DNA from: an uncultured Oscillospiraceae bacterium
GTDB lineage: Bacteria; Bacillota; Clostridia; Oscillospirales; Oscillospiraceae
Direction of reading: 5' to 3'
DNA length: 64,000 bases
Assembly (NCBI GenBank): GCA_934553255.1
Contig: CAKTEZ010000003.1
Span: forward strand, 1-64,000
Below, in pieces: positions 1 to 9,431 of this stretch. Position 1 is the stretch's first letter, and every line of letters starts with the position of its first letter. The notes under the pieces are model-generated. The model did no database searches and was not told the DNA's origin. It saw nothing but the letters and a program-made list of their open reading frames with translations. Made by a program: the position numbers and the translations under genes.

Positions 1-129
1 CGGAACTGCTCGGAGAGCACCATCGCCACACACCGCAAAAACATTTACAGAAAGCTGGGCATCCACAAAGCCTATCAACTCAAAATCTGCATCGCGCTTC
101 TGCGTCAGGAGCGAGAAGCACAAAACTGA
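1..129 (+). CDS. LuxR-type HTH regulator, C-terminal fragment (5' end outside window)
   Basis: The window opens inside a reading frame (frame 1) that encodes 42 residues before a TGA. The segment STIATHRKNIYRKLGI is the second half of a LuxR/FixJ (GerE) helix-turn-helix, including the recognition helix and the usual KNIYRKLGI ending. Such domains bind DNA as the output of two-component or ligand-controlled activators. Nothing of the N-terminal sensor part is visible, so the signal cannot be named. A GC-rich hairpin follows within 15 bases, so this is probably the last gene of its unit. Confidence 0.75.
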   Translation, partial: RNCSESTIATHRKNIYRKLGIHKAYQLKICIALLRQEREAQN

Positions 130-141
130 ACACGAAAAAGA

Positions 142-199
142 GCCGCCCCTGTCAAGCGTTGAGCCTGACGGGGGCGGCCTCGTCCCGGTCCTTTGCTTT
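142..199 (+). terminator. Rho-independent terminator after the LuxR-type gene
   Basis: GCCGCCCC at 142-149 pairs with GGGGCGGC at 171-178, extended by TGTCA/TGACG. A T-rich run around 192-199 follows at some distance, and an A-run precedes the stem. It sits between the convergent LuxR fragment and the minus-strand ORF at 199-381, so it may serve both. Confidence 0.55.
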
Positions 200-381
200 T
201 AATCCTGCTCGAACATTTTCAGAGAGTTCAGGATCGATGCCATACCATCCTGCCCGCCAAACCATTGTTCCAATTCCTCTCCGTCTGCGGGCGGCACGGG
301 TTCAGGCGCAGCGGAGATAGCCGCATCCTGCTGTGCGGTGGAAGGCTTCGGCTCGGGCTGCTTTTTCAGGCAGTCTGCCAT
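199..381 (-). CDS. Small hypothetical protein (60 aa)
   Basis: This is a short minus-strand frame with an ATG start and an AGAGG Shine-Dalgarno element seven bases upstream. The protein is hydrophilic and acidic, rich in Pro, Ala and Gln in its first half, and ends in FEQD. There is no signal peptide, membrane segment or recognisable domain. It lies next to an AT-rich tract and a tRNA-like scar, which suggests accessory DNA. The ribosome-binding site and ordinary codon use are the only support, so it may not be a real gene. Confidence 0.4.
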   Translation of the reverse strand: MADCLKKQPEPKPSTAQQDAAISAAPEPVPPADGEELEQWFGGQDGMASILNSLKMFEQD

Positions 382-697
382 GGGTGGCCTCTTTTGCTAA
401 GCATGATTGCTTTTGCATACATGATGTGATATACTTTTTTGCCATTAGAATAAGTGACGGATTTGAACACGCACAAGGAAAATCTGCCTCATTTTTTGCT
501 AATGGCCTGCTAATTTGCAGTTTGAAATATCGCAGCTAATTTCTTGCTAACGATTACTTTGGTTATAAAAGGCTCTGAGAGTTGACTGTATTGCACAACA
601 GAGGATATAGATAATAGCCGTAGCATGGTCGAAATGCACAGCGGTATATGTGAGGACATCGCAGGCAATTCGACAAACATATCTCCTAAGCGGTAGG
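382..697. other. AT-rich intergenic stretch with reiterated GCTAA words, no gene assigned
   Basis: This stretch of about 315 bases is clearly more AT-rich than the rest of the window. The word GCTAA or its extension GCTAATTT occurs repeatedly between about 398 and 550. No frame with a credible start and ribosome-binding site was found. A 63-codon minus-strand frame (510-701) has no recognisable content. The composition and the tRNA-like scar at its right edge suggest the end of an integrated element. Confidence 0.4.
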
Positions 698-726
698 CCA
701 CCAGTTAGAGTCTGGTCGGGGTGCCA
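698..726 (+). other. Degenerate tRNA 3'-end-like sequence (possible att scar)
   Basis: ACCAG at 700-704 and CTGGT at 712-716 can form a 5-bp T-stem around the 7-base loop TTAGAGT. This is followed by CGGGGTG and CCA, like the 3' acceptor strand and CCA end of a bacterial tRNA. The loop differs from the canonical TTCGAGT at the invariant C, and no matching 5' acceptor strand (CACCCCG) lies upstream, so it is not an intact tRNA. Integrating elements that use tRNA 3' ends leave such partial copies. Confidence 0.4.
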
Positions 727-729
727 GAG

Positions 730-769
730 AAAAAGAGCCGTCTGCGTGTGGCAGACGGCTCTTCGATTT
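730..769. terminator. Bidirectional Rho-independent terminator
   Basis: GAGCCGTCTGC at 735-745 and GCAGACGGCTC at 751-761 form a perfect 11-bp stem with a 5-base loop. It is flanked by AAAAA on the left and a T-rich run on the right. On the minus strand it lies immediately after the stop codon of the zinc-ribbon gene (stop at 770-772). Confidence 0.85.
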
Positions 770-1192
770 TCAGGTCCGGACCCTGTGCGCCCTGCCGCAC
801 TTGGGACACTTCAACTCGACCTTGCCGACATTCCGCGGCACGCGGCACCATGCGCCGCAGGAACACTTGACATACCTGTGCGTCTTGTCCGCACGGCGGG
901 CCTTCGCGTCGCGGAAGGCGGCCTGCTTCGGCCCCCACCATGCCATGAATTTTGCGTTCTCCGCGCGGCGCTTTTCCAGATCGCGCGAGAACATACGGAA
1001 CAGCAGATACACGCACAGGAAGAGCGTGGTATAGTGGATAAAGGCGGCAAATGCCTGCCCCGGCACCAAGGCGGGCAGCAGGCTGAGCGCCAACTCGGCG
1101 ATAAACAAGGCCCAGCAGAGCTGGTCCGCGCCGTTGCGCCCGTACATGAATTTTGCCGCGGCACAGCGGAGCTTATAGATGAAATTCTGCAA
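770..1192 (-). CDS. Membrane protein with C-terminal zinc ribbon (140 aa)
   Basis: A short N-terminal amphipathic part is followed by two hydrophobic segments (about residues 24-44 and 50-66), a basic linker (about 68-105) and a C-terminal zinc ribbon. The likely ligands are C110, C112, C129 and C132 (the last two in a CPKCG knuckle). Small two-helix proteins with this layout are common in Clostridia and have no established function; the ribbon suggests a nucleic-acid or protein contact at the inner face of the membrane. The best start is a TTG at 1192: the nearby ATG codons are out of frame, and no strong Shine-Dalgarno element was seen. It is a single gene followed at once by a terminator. 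Confidence 0.75.
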   Translation of the reverse strand: MQNFIYKLRCAAAKFMYGRNGADQLCWALFIAELALSLLPALVPGQAFAAFIHYTTLFLCVYLLFRMFSRDLEKRRAENAKFMAWWGPKQAAFRDAKARRADKTHRYVKCSCGAWCRVPRNVGKVELKCPKCGRAHRVRT

Positions 1193-1291
1193 AGGACATC
1201 CCGCTTTCTCAAAAATTTTTCTTCATTCTACACGATTTTGCGCCATGCGTAAAGTGGGCGTGAAAAAATTTACGGTTTTGCAACATTTCCT

Positions 1292-1321
1292 TTGACAAAC
1301 AGCCTGCCGCTGTGGTATGAT
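1292..1321 (+). promoter_or_regulatory. Promoter of the riboswitch-oadB transcript
   Basis: TTGACA at 1292-1297 is a perfect -35 box. An 18-base spacer leads to TATGAT at 1316-1321, preceded by an extended -10 TG at 1313-1314. The expected start near 1328 falls just before the aptamer. Confidence 0.75.
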
Positions 1322-1329
1322 GGCCGAAA

Positions 1330-1421
1330 CAAAAGGGAGTAGCCAACGCCGCTGCGGCGTCGAGCGGGTCGTCATCACGGGGCTTCGCCTCCGGTCCGCT
1401 CACGAAATGGCAAGACTTTTA
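1330..1421 (+). ncRNA. yybP-ykoY manganese riboswitch aptamer
   Basis: The hallmarks of the yybP-ykoY family are in order. Helix P1 is AAAAG (1331-1335) with CTTTT (1416-1420). The conserved loop GGAGTAG is at 1336-1342. The second conserved loop starts GTCGTCA at 1368-1374, with its CCGG partner at about 1391-1394. The 3' GCAAGAC element is at 1410-1416. A GC hairpin (1347-1361) fills the variable arm. The family senses Mn2+ and usually turns on manganese efflux genes. The 3' half of P1 is shared with the terminator stem downstream, so ligand binding should favour read-through. Confidence 0.85.
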
Positions 1422-1460
1422 CCAAGGCATCGGTGTCGCGGTAAGGGTCTTTTTCTTTTG
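1412..1460 (+). terminator. Riboswitch-controlled intrinsic terminator
   Basis: AAGACTTTTACC (1412-1423) pairs with GGTAAGGGTCTT (1440-1451), using two G-T wobbles, and a T-rich tail runs from 1450 to 1459. The 5' arm includes the CTTTT of aptamer helix P1, so the two folds exclude each other. This gives an ON switch for the gene at 1508. Confidence 0.8.
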
Positions 1461-1507
1461 CCCCGTGCCTGACGATGATCTTACGATATTAGGAGTGTGT
1501 TTGTACT

Positions 1508-2647
1508 ATGAGCTTTCTGCTCGACGGCTTCCGCGCCGTGACATGGCAGCAGTGCGTGATGTACCTTGTCGGCGCCGCGCTGATCTACCTCGCCATCCAA
1601 AAGGACTATGAACCTGCGCTTCTTCTGCCAATGGGCTTCGGCGCCATTCTCGTCAATCTGCCCAGCTCCGGCGTCCTCAACCAGATGGTCGAGGGCATCG
1701 GCGAGAGCCAGGGCATCATCCAATGGCTTTTTGAAACGACCATTGAAGCGAGCGAGGCGCTGCCGCTGCTGCTCTTCATCGGCATCGGTGCGATGATCGA
1801 CTTCGGCCCTCTGCTCTCGAACCCCAAGATGCTGCTCTTCGGCGCGGCGGCGCAGTTCGGCATCTTCTTCACCATGGTCGCTGCGGTGCTGCTCGGCTTT
1901 GACCTCGCGGACGCCGCCTCCATCGGCATCATCGGCGCGGCGGACGGCCCGACCTCCATTCTCGTCTCGCAGGTGCTGCGCTCGAAATATGTTGGCCCTA
2001 TCGCTGTCGCGGCGTATTCGTACATGGCGCTCGTGCCGATCATCCAGCCCTTTGCCATCAAGCTGGTCACGACGAAAAAAGAGCGCCGCATCCGTATGCC
2101 CTACAACCCCAGGAACGTCTCCCACACGCTGCGTATCTGCTTCCCGATCCTTGTGACCGTCATCGCGGGCTTTATCGCGCCGATGTCGGTTTCCCTCGTG
2201 GGCTTCCTGATGTTCGGCAACCTGCTGCGTGAGTGCGGCTGCCTTGACCGCCTCTCCGAGACGGCGCAGAATGTGCTTGCGAACCTCATTACGCTGCTGC
2301 TCGGCATCACCATCTCGTTCTCCATGCGGGCGGAGGAGTTTGTCAAGTTCGATACGCTCCTCATCATGGGGCTTGGACTGGTAGCGTTCGTGTTTGACTC
2401 CGTTGCGGGCGTGATGTTCGCCAAGCTCCTCAACCTGTTCAGCAGGAACAAGGTAAATCCGATGGTCGGCGCGGCTGGTATTTCGGCCTTTCCGATGTCT
2501 GCGCGCGTCATCCAGAAGATGGGGCTTGAGGCTGACCCGCAGAACCATCTGCTGATGCACGCGGTGGGCGCGAATGTTGCCGGACAGATCGCGAGCGTCC
2601 TCGCGGGCGGCATGATCCTAAACCTCGTGCCGCAGCTTTTGAAGTAA
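1508..2647 (+). CDS. OadB-like sodium-translocating decarboxylase beta subunit, orphan
   Basis: This 379-residue polytopic membrane protein belongs to the beta-subunit family of biotin-dependent sodium-pumping decarboxylases (OadB/GcdB/MmdB). The family signature, normally GGADGPT, appears as IGAADGPTSILV at about residues 139-153, with one Gly changed to Ala. Further TM helices run to the C-terminus, which ends with the typical HAVGANVAGQI segment. AGGAG at 1491 precedes the ATG. The neighbours are a 37-residue OadG-like peptide and a manganese riboswitch upstream. No carboxyltransferase or biotin carrier is nearby, unlike the true glutaconyl-CoA decarboxylase at 52662-60087. Family membership is firm, but decarboxylase function is doubtful; a cation-transport role is an inference from the riboswitch. 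Confidence 0.88.
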   Translation: MSFLLDGFRAVTWQQCVMYLVGAALIYLAIQKDYEPALLLPMGFGAILVNLPSSGVLNQMVEGIGESQGIIQWLFETTIEASEALPLLLFIGIGAMIDFGPLLSNPKMLLFGAAAQFGIFFTMVAAVLLGFDLADAASIGIIGAADGPTSILVSQVLRSKYVGPIAVAAYSYMALVPIIQPFAIKLVTTKKERRIRMPYNPRNVSHTLRICFPILVTVIAGFIAPMSVSLVGFLMFGNLLRECGCLDRLSETAQNVLANLITLLLGITISFSMRAEEFVKFDTLLIMGLGLVAFVFDSVAGVMFAKLLNLFSRNKVNPMVGAAGISAFPMSARVIQKMGLEADPQNHLLMHAVGANVAGQIASVLAGGMILNLVPQLLK

Positions 2648-2661
2648 GGAGGAACGGAAAT

Positions 2662-2775
2662 ATGACAGCTCTTGAAGCCGCCCTCACGATCCTGTGGCAG
2701 GGTATGCTCGGCATCTTCGCGGTGATGGCGCTCATCACCGTCCTCGTAATGCTCTTTACCAAGTTCGGCAAGTGA
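2662..2775 (+). CDS. OadG-related small membrane subunit (37 aa)
   Basis: A 38-codon frame begins 14 bases after the OadB-like stop, behind AGGAGGAA. It encodes one strongly hydrophobic helix (GMLGIFAVMALITVLVML) and ends TKFGK. This matches the N-terminal membrane anchor of OadG/gamma subunits, cut down to the helix alone. OadG normally binds and stabilises OadB and, in full-length forms, ligates metal and links the biotin carrier. Here only the anchoring part remains, so it is probably an assembly or stability partner of the upstream protein. A terminator follows. Confidence 0.75.
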   Translation: MTALEAALTILWQGMLGIFAVMALITVLVMLFTKFGK

Positions 2776-2787
2776 ATGGAAACGGAC

Positions 2788-2826
2788 AAACGGCTCTCCG
2801 GTCTGCGACGGACCGGAGAGCCGTTT
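2788..2826 (+). terminator. Rho-independent terminator after the oadB-oadG-like pair
   Basis: AAACGGCTCTCCGGTC (2788-2803) and GACCGGAGAGCCGTTT (2811-2826) form a perfect 16-bp stem with a 7-base loop and end in TTT. Confidence 0.85.
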
Positions 2827-2913
2827 GGTATTTAAAATTTGCTTTTTCCTATAGCCTTTTTGAAAGCGGCGTGATATACTACGGTTTACAGTATCTCTCA
2901 GGAGGAAAGAACC

Positions 2914-4182
2914 ATGAAACGAATGCTTGTGCTGCTGCTTGCGGCGATGCTGCTCCTGTCGCTGCTTCCCGGCTGCGGCAGGAAGGAAAACGGCGATGTG
3001 CCGGATGTTCCTCAGGACTCTGCGGAGCAGGGGAGCGAAACGCCGTCTCCCGCGCCGGAACCGGAGCCGGAGCCTTATGTGGACCCCTACGAGGCGGTCA
3101 GGACCTACTGGTCCGACGATCAGCTCACGCAGGCATGGGGACCGGATCAGATCGTCGAGCATCTCTTTTTCCACCCGGTCATCGCCTATCCCCAATGGGC
3201 ATTCCACGACTGCGGCGCGAGCCAGAGTGAGCGCTACGGTCTTGACGACTGGATGGTGACGGCGGACGAGTACGCAAAGGTCCTGCAGGCCGTCTATGAA
3301 AGGGACTATATCCTCGTCGCCATGGAGGACGTCTGGAGCGAGGTGACCGACGAGAGCGGCACGCACATGGTCCGCAACACGCTCATGCTGCCGGAGGGCA
3401 AAAAGCCGCTCGTCATCAGCTTTGACGATGTGAACTACTATCCCTATATGCTCGATCAGGGCTTTACAAGCAAGCTCGTGGTCGGGGACGACGGTGAGAT
3501 CTGGGCGGAATGCACCGACCCCTACACGAAGGAGACCTTTCTCACCAAGCAGGGTGACGCCACCACGATGCTCGACGAGTTCGTTTACGCGCACCCCGAC
3601 TTTTCGCTCAACGGCGCGAAGGCCATCTTCTCGCTGACCGGCTATTACGGCATTCTCGGCTACCGCACGCAGGACGACCGCGACATTGCCAAGGACAGTC
3701 CGGACCGTCCCGCGTTCGACGCCTACCGCGCCGCGGAGATCGAGGCGGTCAAGCCCGTCATCGCGCGGCTCAAGGAGACCGGCTGGACCTTCGGCAGCCA
3801 TACATGGGGTCATATCCGTCTGGACAGCAAGCCGCTCCAGACCGTTATCAACGATACGGAGCGCTGGGCGGACGAGGTCGGCTCGCTGGTCGGCCCCACG
3901 AGCATTCTCTTCTATCCCCACGGCGGGCGGCCGGACGGCGACGACTGGCACAAGACCGGGGAACGCTTCCGGTACCTGCAAAGCCAGGGCTTCCGCATTT
4001 TTGCGAGCGTGGGCGTCAACTCGTTCAGCTACATCAAGAAGGACATTTCCGCCGTCATCTGCGACCGCCTGCATCCGGACGGCACGACGCTGCGCCACTC
4101 CCGCAGCCGCTATCTGCAATTCTATAACGCCGAGGACATCATCGACCTCAAGGTTCGTCCCGACCTCGGCGTGGACTGGTAA
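2914..4182 (+). CDS. Polysaccharide deacetylase (NodB-type) lipoprotein
   Basis: The 422-residue protein starts with a lipoprotein signal peptide (basic MKR, hydrophobic core, lipobox LLPGC with Cys about residue 22). A Pro/Glu-rich linker follows. The catalytic region has a NodB motif 1 VISFDDVNYY at about 166-175 (metal/base Asp pair) and motif 2 SHTWGH at about 295-300 (metal His), with a later FYPHGG segment. NodB-family enzymes remove N- or O-acetyl groups from polysaccharides such as peptidoglycan, and this one would act on the outer face of the membrane. An AGGAGG element precedes the ATG. cdd follows 12 bases downstream, possibly co-transcribed. The substrate cannot be told. Confidence 0.85.
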   Translation: MKRMLVLLLAAMLLLSLLPGCGRKENGDVPDVPQDSAEQGSETPSPAPEPEPEPYVDPYEAVRTYWSDDQLTQAWGPDQIVEHLFFHPVIAYPQWAFHDCGASQSERYGLDDWMVTADEYAKVLQAVYERDYILVAMEDVWSEVTDESGTHMVRNTLMLPEGKKPLVISFDDVNYYPYMLDQGFTSKLVVGDDGEIWAECTDPYTKETFLTKQGDATTMLDEFVYAHPDFSLNGAKAIFSLTGYYGILGYRTQDDRDIAKDSPDRPAFDAYRAAEIEAVKPVIARLKETGWTFGSHTWGHIRLDSKPLQTVINDTERWADEVGSLVGPTSILFYPHGGRPDGDDWHKTGERFRYLQSQGFRIFASVGVNSFSYIKKDISAVICDRLHPDGTTLRHSRSRYLQFYNAEDIIDLKVRPDLGVDW

Positions 4183-4194
4183 GGAGGATACGCC

Positions 4195-4587
4195 ATGGCA
4201 ACCGAACAGGAGCTGATCCAAAAGGCGATCGCCATGCTCGACCGCGCCTACATTCCGTATTCCCATTTTCCCGTCGGCGCGGCGCTGGAGTGCGAGGACG
4301 GCACGGTGTTCACCGGCTGCAACATCGAAAACTCCAGCTTCGGCATGACCATCTGCGCCGAGCGCACCGCCGCGGTCAAGGCCATCAGCGAGGGTTATAC
4401 GCGCTTCCGCCGCATCGTCATTGCTGGCAACAGCGAGGACTTCTGCTATCCCTGCGGCGCGTGCCGCCAGTTTCTCTATGAGTTCTCGCCGGACATGGAG
4501 GTCCTCTGCCTCAACCGCGCCCGCGAGGTGAAGAGACTGCCGCTGCGCGCGCTGCTGCCCTGCGGCTTCGACGGCACATTCCTATAA
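4195..4587 (+). CDS. cdd: Cytidine deaminase
   Basis: This 130-residue protein is the usual size of homotetrameric bacterial cytidine deaminases. It has the signature CAERTA with zinc ligand C54 and proton-shuttle E56, and PCGACRQ with zinc ligands C87 and C90. The N-terminal YSHFPVGAA and GCNIEN segments form the nucleoside pocket. It converts cytidine and deoxycytidine to uridine and deoxyuridine in pyrimidine salvage. AAGGAGG lies ahead of the ATG. It fits with the uridine phosphorylase at 21385 and the pseudouridine genes at 7200. Confidence 0.95.
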   Translation: MATEQELIQKAIAMLDRAYIPYSHFPVGAALECEDGTVFTGCNIENSSFGMTICAERTAAVKAISEGYTRFRRIVIAGNSEDFCYPCGACRQFLYEFSPDMEVLCLNRAREVKRLPLRALLPCGFDGTFL

Positions 4588-4614
4588 AAATTTTTGAAAT
4601 ACAGGTGAGTTAAC

Positions 4615-6012
<1,398 letters not shown>

Positions 6013-6025
6013 TTTATGGAATAGA

Positions 6026-6059
6026 GAAAGGACATGGAAAAACCATGTCCTTTCTTTTT
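6026..6059 (+). terminator. Rho-independent terminator after asnS
   Basis: GAAAGGACATGG (6026-6037) pairs with CCATGTCCTTTC (6043-6054) around AAAAA, followed by TTTTT. Confidence 0.9.
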
Positions 6060-6082
6060 GAAACGCGCAGGCTGTGGGCCGG

Positions 6083-6979
6083 TCAGCTGATCCATTCCCC
6101 GCCGTTGATGCGGTAATCGCCCCACACGCCGTTATTGTCCTGCACGGCCACGCACTTTGAGAGGCCGTAGGCGCCCAGCGCCGTGCGCCACATGCTCGCG
6201 TCAAAGCTGACGGTGTTTTTGACATTGTACTGCGCCATGGACGGGAGTTCCCCGCCCTCCGAGAGGCTGGGCAGATTGAATGTGACCGGATCGTCGGTCT
6301 CGGTGATGGTGAAGAGAACGCCGTTCTCCCACGCGGGGAAGGCATTCTCGCCCTCCAGACCGCTGACATAGCCTTCCGCACAGAGCTGCTCGTAGTTCAG
6401 CTCCAGCGGCATGGCGCCGTGCGCGTGTGCAAAGGTCCATGCCGCCGCGCTGCGCTCGGCGGGGGAGAGGGAGGTCGCGGAGAGGTCGACGCTGATATAC
6501 TCCACGCCGCTGCTGTTCAGCCCCTCGTCCTTGTCCCACAGGTCGTTCAGCACACGCAGGTAGAGCGCGCAGCGGTCGTCGAACCCGTCCTCAAGGACGG
6601 TGACGCGCTCCACCCCGCCGAACAATGCGGGATAGCTCTCCAAAATATCGCCGCCGAAGGCGACCTCGACCAGCGCACCCGCCGCAAGCTGACTGTCGGC
6701 GAGCAGCTCGCCGCGCTCCGTCGGCTCGCGGTACAGGGGAAGCCCGCTCGCGTCGAGCGTATAAATGTCGCCCCGCTCGCTGTCCACATCCGCGAGCAGC
6801 AGCGTGTTGCCCTCGCCGACCGCGACCACGCGGCAGCGCGCGACTGCGCCTTCTGTTTTGGGCGAAGGCTCCTGATTGCCGCCGTCCGACGCAGGCGGGC
6901 AGGCCGCCTTCCCCGCGCAGCCCGCGAGCAGGGCGCAGAGCAGGGCGAGGGCAAGCAAAAGGGAAAGACTTCGTTTCAT
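6083..6979 (-). CDS. Hypothetical lipoprotein (298 aa)
   Basis: It has a type II signal peptide: MKRS, a Leu/Ala core and lipobox LLAGC with the lipid-modified Cys near residue 21. A Ser/Pro/Glu-rich linker follows, then a beta-rich region (about 45-125) with repeated VEVAFGG- and VTVLEDG-like strands. No known catalytic motif was recognised. It should be anchored to the outer face of the membrane. It is transcribed alone, divergent from psuK and convergent with asnS. GAGGAGG lies 8 bases before the ATG. A substrate-binding or sporulation-linked role is possible but not shown. Confidence 0.75.
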   Translation of the reverse strand: MKRSLSLLLALALLCALLAGCAGKAACPPASDGGNQEPSPKTEGAVARCRVVAVGEGNTLLLADVDSERGDIYTLDASGLPLYREPTERGELLADSQLAAGALVEVAFGGDILESYPALFGGVERVTVLEDGFDDRCALYLRVLNDLWDKDEGLNSSGVEYISVDLSATSLSPAERSAAAWTFAHAHGAMPLELNYEQLCAEGYVSGLEGENAFPAWENGVLFTITETDDPVTFNLPSLSEGGELPSMAQYNVKNTVSFDASMWRTALGAYGLSKCVAVQDNNGVWGDYRINGGEWIS

Positions 6980-7072
6980 GGAAGGTACCTCCTCGAATGG
7001 TTTCTGTTTCCTTAGACGGACGGGAAGAAAATTTTGTTCCCAAAATTTTTACAAAATCGCGGGGAAACGGGC

Positions 7073-7101
7073 TTGACATTCCGAAGAAAAGGTGGTATTT
7101 T
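7073..7101 (+). promoter_or_regulatory. Promoter of psuK-psuG
   Basis: TTGACA at 7073-7078 is a perfect -35 box, with a 17-base spacer to TATTTT at 7096-7101. The predicted start lies about 90 bases before psuK. Confidence 0.6.
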
Positions 7102-7199
7102 GACCTTTCTTAAATGGGCGTGTCCCGGAAAAGAGACCGCGCGGCCCCTGCCGGACGCGCGGAACGCGGTATGCGGAAAGAAACAACGGAGGAATGCCT

Positions 7200-8117
7200 A
7201 TGCGAAACGCTTCCTATGTGGCCGTGGTCGGCGGCGTGAACATCGACATCGGCGGGCGGAGCGACGCGCCGCTGGTCGCCGGAGATTCAAACCCAGGACG
7301 CATCCGGTCCGGTCTCGGCGGCGTGGGTCGCAACATCGCCCACAACCTTGCCCTGCTCGGCGCAAACATCCGGCTCATCACCGCGCTCGGCGCGGACGAC
7401 GGCGCGAAGTGCGTCGCGGCCTCCTGCGCGGATCTCGGCATCGACCTGACGGACAGCCTGTCCGTGCCGGACGGCGCGACCTCGACCTATCTGTTCCTTG
7501 CGGACAGCAACGGCGATATGGCGCTCGCCATGAACGACATGGCCATTTACGAACGCCTGACGCCCGCCTTCCTGGCGGAGAAGCTTGCGGTACTCAACGG
7601 CGCGGCGCTCGTCGTGCTGGATACGAATCTGCCGGAGGAGAGCATCGGTTTCCTCGCCGCGCATTGCACCGCGCCGCTCTTTGCCGACACGGTATCCGCC
7701 GCCAAGGCGGGGCGGCTGAAAAGCTCGCTCGGACGGCTGCACACGCTCAAGCCGAACCGCATGGAGGCGGAGCTGCTCTCCGGCGTCGCCATCACGGACG
7801 AGGCGAGCCTTCACCGCGCGGCGGACGCGCTGCTCGCCACGGGCTTGCGGCGCGTGTTCCTCTCGCTTGGGGCGGACGGCGTGCTCGCCGCCGATCACGA
7901 GCGGAAGCTGCACCTCCCCAATCTCCCCGCGCGCATGGTCAACACGACCGGCTGCGGCGACGCTTTCATGGCTGCCGCCGCCCGCGCCTACCTTGACCGC
8001 GCGGACCTTGAAACGGCGGCGCGGTACGGCCTTGCCGCCGCCGCGGTCGCTATGGAGAGCGCCGACACCATCAACCCCGCCATGAGCCTCGCGGCTCTGG
8101 CTGAACGAATGAAGTAA
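7200..8117 (+). CDS. psuK: PfkB-family carbohydrate kinase, probable pseudouridine kinase
   Basis: This 305-residue ribokinase/PfkB-family protein has the N-terminal glycine-rich substrate motif VVGGVNIDIGG and GLGGVGRNIAHNLALLG. The C-terminal nucleotide and anion-hole signature is NTTGCGDAFMA, with the catalytic Asp. Psuk phosphorylates pseudouridine to pseudouridine 5'-phosphate. Specificity is assigned from the neighbour: the glycosidase that consumes this product starts 13 bases downstream. Two ATGs are in frame, at 7194 and 7200; the second is preferred because GGAGGA abuts the first but sits 6-7 bases before the second. Confidence 0.88.
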   Translation: MRNASYVAVVGGVNIDIGGRSDAPLVAGDSNPGRIRSGLGGVGRNIAHNLALLGANIRLITALGADDGAKCVAASCADLGIDLTDSLSVPDGATSTYLFLADSNGDMALAMNDMAIYERLTPAFLAEKLAVLNGAALVVLDTNLPEESIGFLAAHCTAPLFADTVSAAKAGRLKSSLGRLHTLKPNRMEAELLSGVAITDEASLHRAADALLATGLRRVFLSLGADGVLAADHERKLHLPNLPARMVNTTGCGDAFMAAAARAYLDRADLETAARYGLAAAAVAMESADTINPAMSLAALAERMK

Positions 8118-8130
8118 AGGAGTAATTGCT

Positions 8131-9047
<917 letters not shown>

Positions 9048-9051
<4 letters not shown>

Positions 9052-9389
9052 GCGGGATGCTCTCGCTCGGCGTGATCGGCGGGGCGGACGGTCCGACGGC
9101 GGTGTTTGTCACGGGCAGCCCCGCGCCGCTTCTCATCTACCTTGCCGCCGTCAATGTCCTCGCCTTTGCCGTCTACGGCTGGGACAAGGCGCGCAGCAAG
9201 GTGCGGGGCGCGCGCCGCGTGCCGGAGAAAACGCTCTTTCTGCTCGCGCTTCTCGGTGGCAGCGTGGGCGCGATCCTCGGTATGCGCGTCTGGCATCACA
9301 AAACGCGCCATTGGTATTTCAGGTACGGCCTGCCCGCCATTCTGCTCGCGCAGCTGGCGCTGGCATGGTATCTCGGTACATTGGCATAA
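9048..9389 (+). CDS. DUF1294 membrane protein with an OadB-like GGADGPTA segment at its N-terminus
   Basis: The 113-residue protein has a DUF1294 body: FAVYGWDKARSK, RVPEKTLFLLALLGGS and WHHKTRHWYFR, with three to four TM helices. Proteins with this domain are of unknown function. Its first 23 residues ([25 protein letters not shown] at 11-18) copy the ion-path signature of sodium-pump beta subunits, which is not part of the usual domain. The GTG at 9048 overlaps the psuG TGA; an ATG at 9057 is the alternative, and both keep the motif. No clear Shine-Dalgarno element is present, so translational coupling is likely. Confidence 0.82.
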
Positions 9390-9391
9390 GT

Positions 9392-9431
9392 GCAAAAGGA
9401 ACGCCGCGCTCCAGCGCGGCGTTCCTTTTGC
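9392..9431. terminator. Strong bidirectional terminator
   Basis: GCAAAAGGAACGCCGCGCT (9392-9410) and its exact complement at 9413-9431 form a 19-bp stem with a 2-base loop. A-run and T-run are on both sides. It separates the convergent DUF1294 and DtxR-type genes. Confidence 0.9.

Noticed and set aside
698-726. Intact tRNA gene
   Set aside because: No 5' acceptor or D-arm pairs with the 3' part, and the T-loop lacks the invariant C; reported only as a scar.
1209-1403. 64-codon minus-strand frame across the riboswitch
   Set aside because: The same bases form the conserved aptamer and promoter on the plus strand; the peptide has no features.
2860-2880. Promoter TTGAAA/TATACT before the deacetylase gene
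   Set aside because: The boxes are only 9 bases apart, and no better -35 lies 16-18 bases upstream of TATACT.
2101-4266. 721-codon minus-strand open frame
   Set aside because: It lies opposite oadB-like, the deacetylase and their start sites; it is an antisense artefact of high-GC codon use with no recognisable domain or ribosome site.
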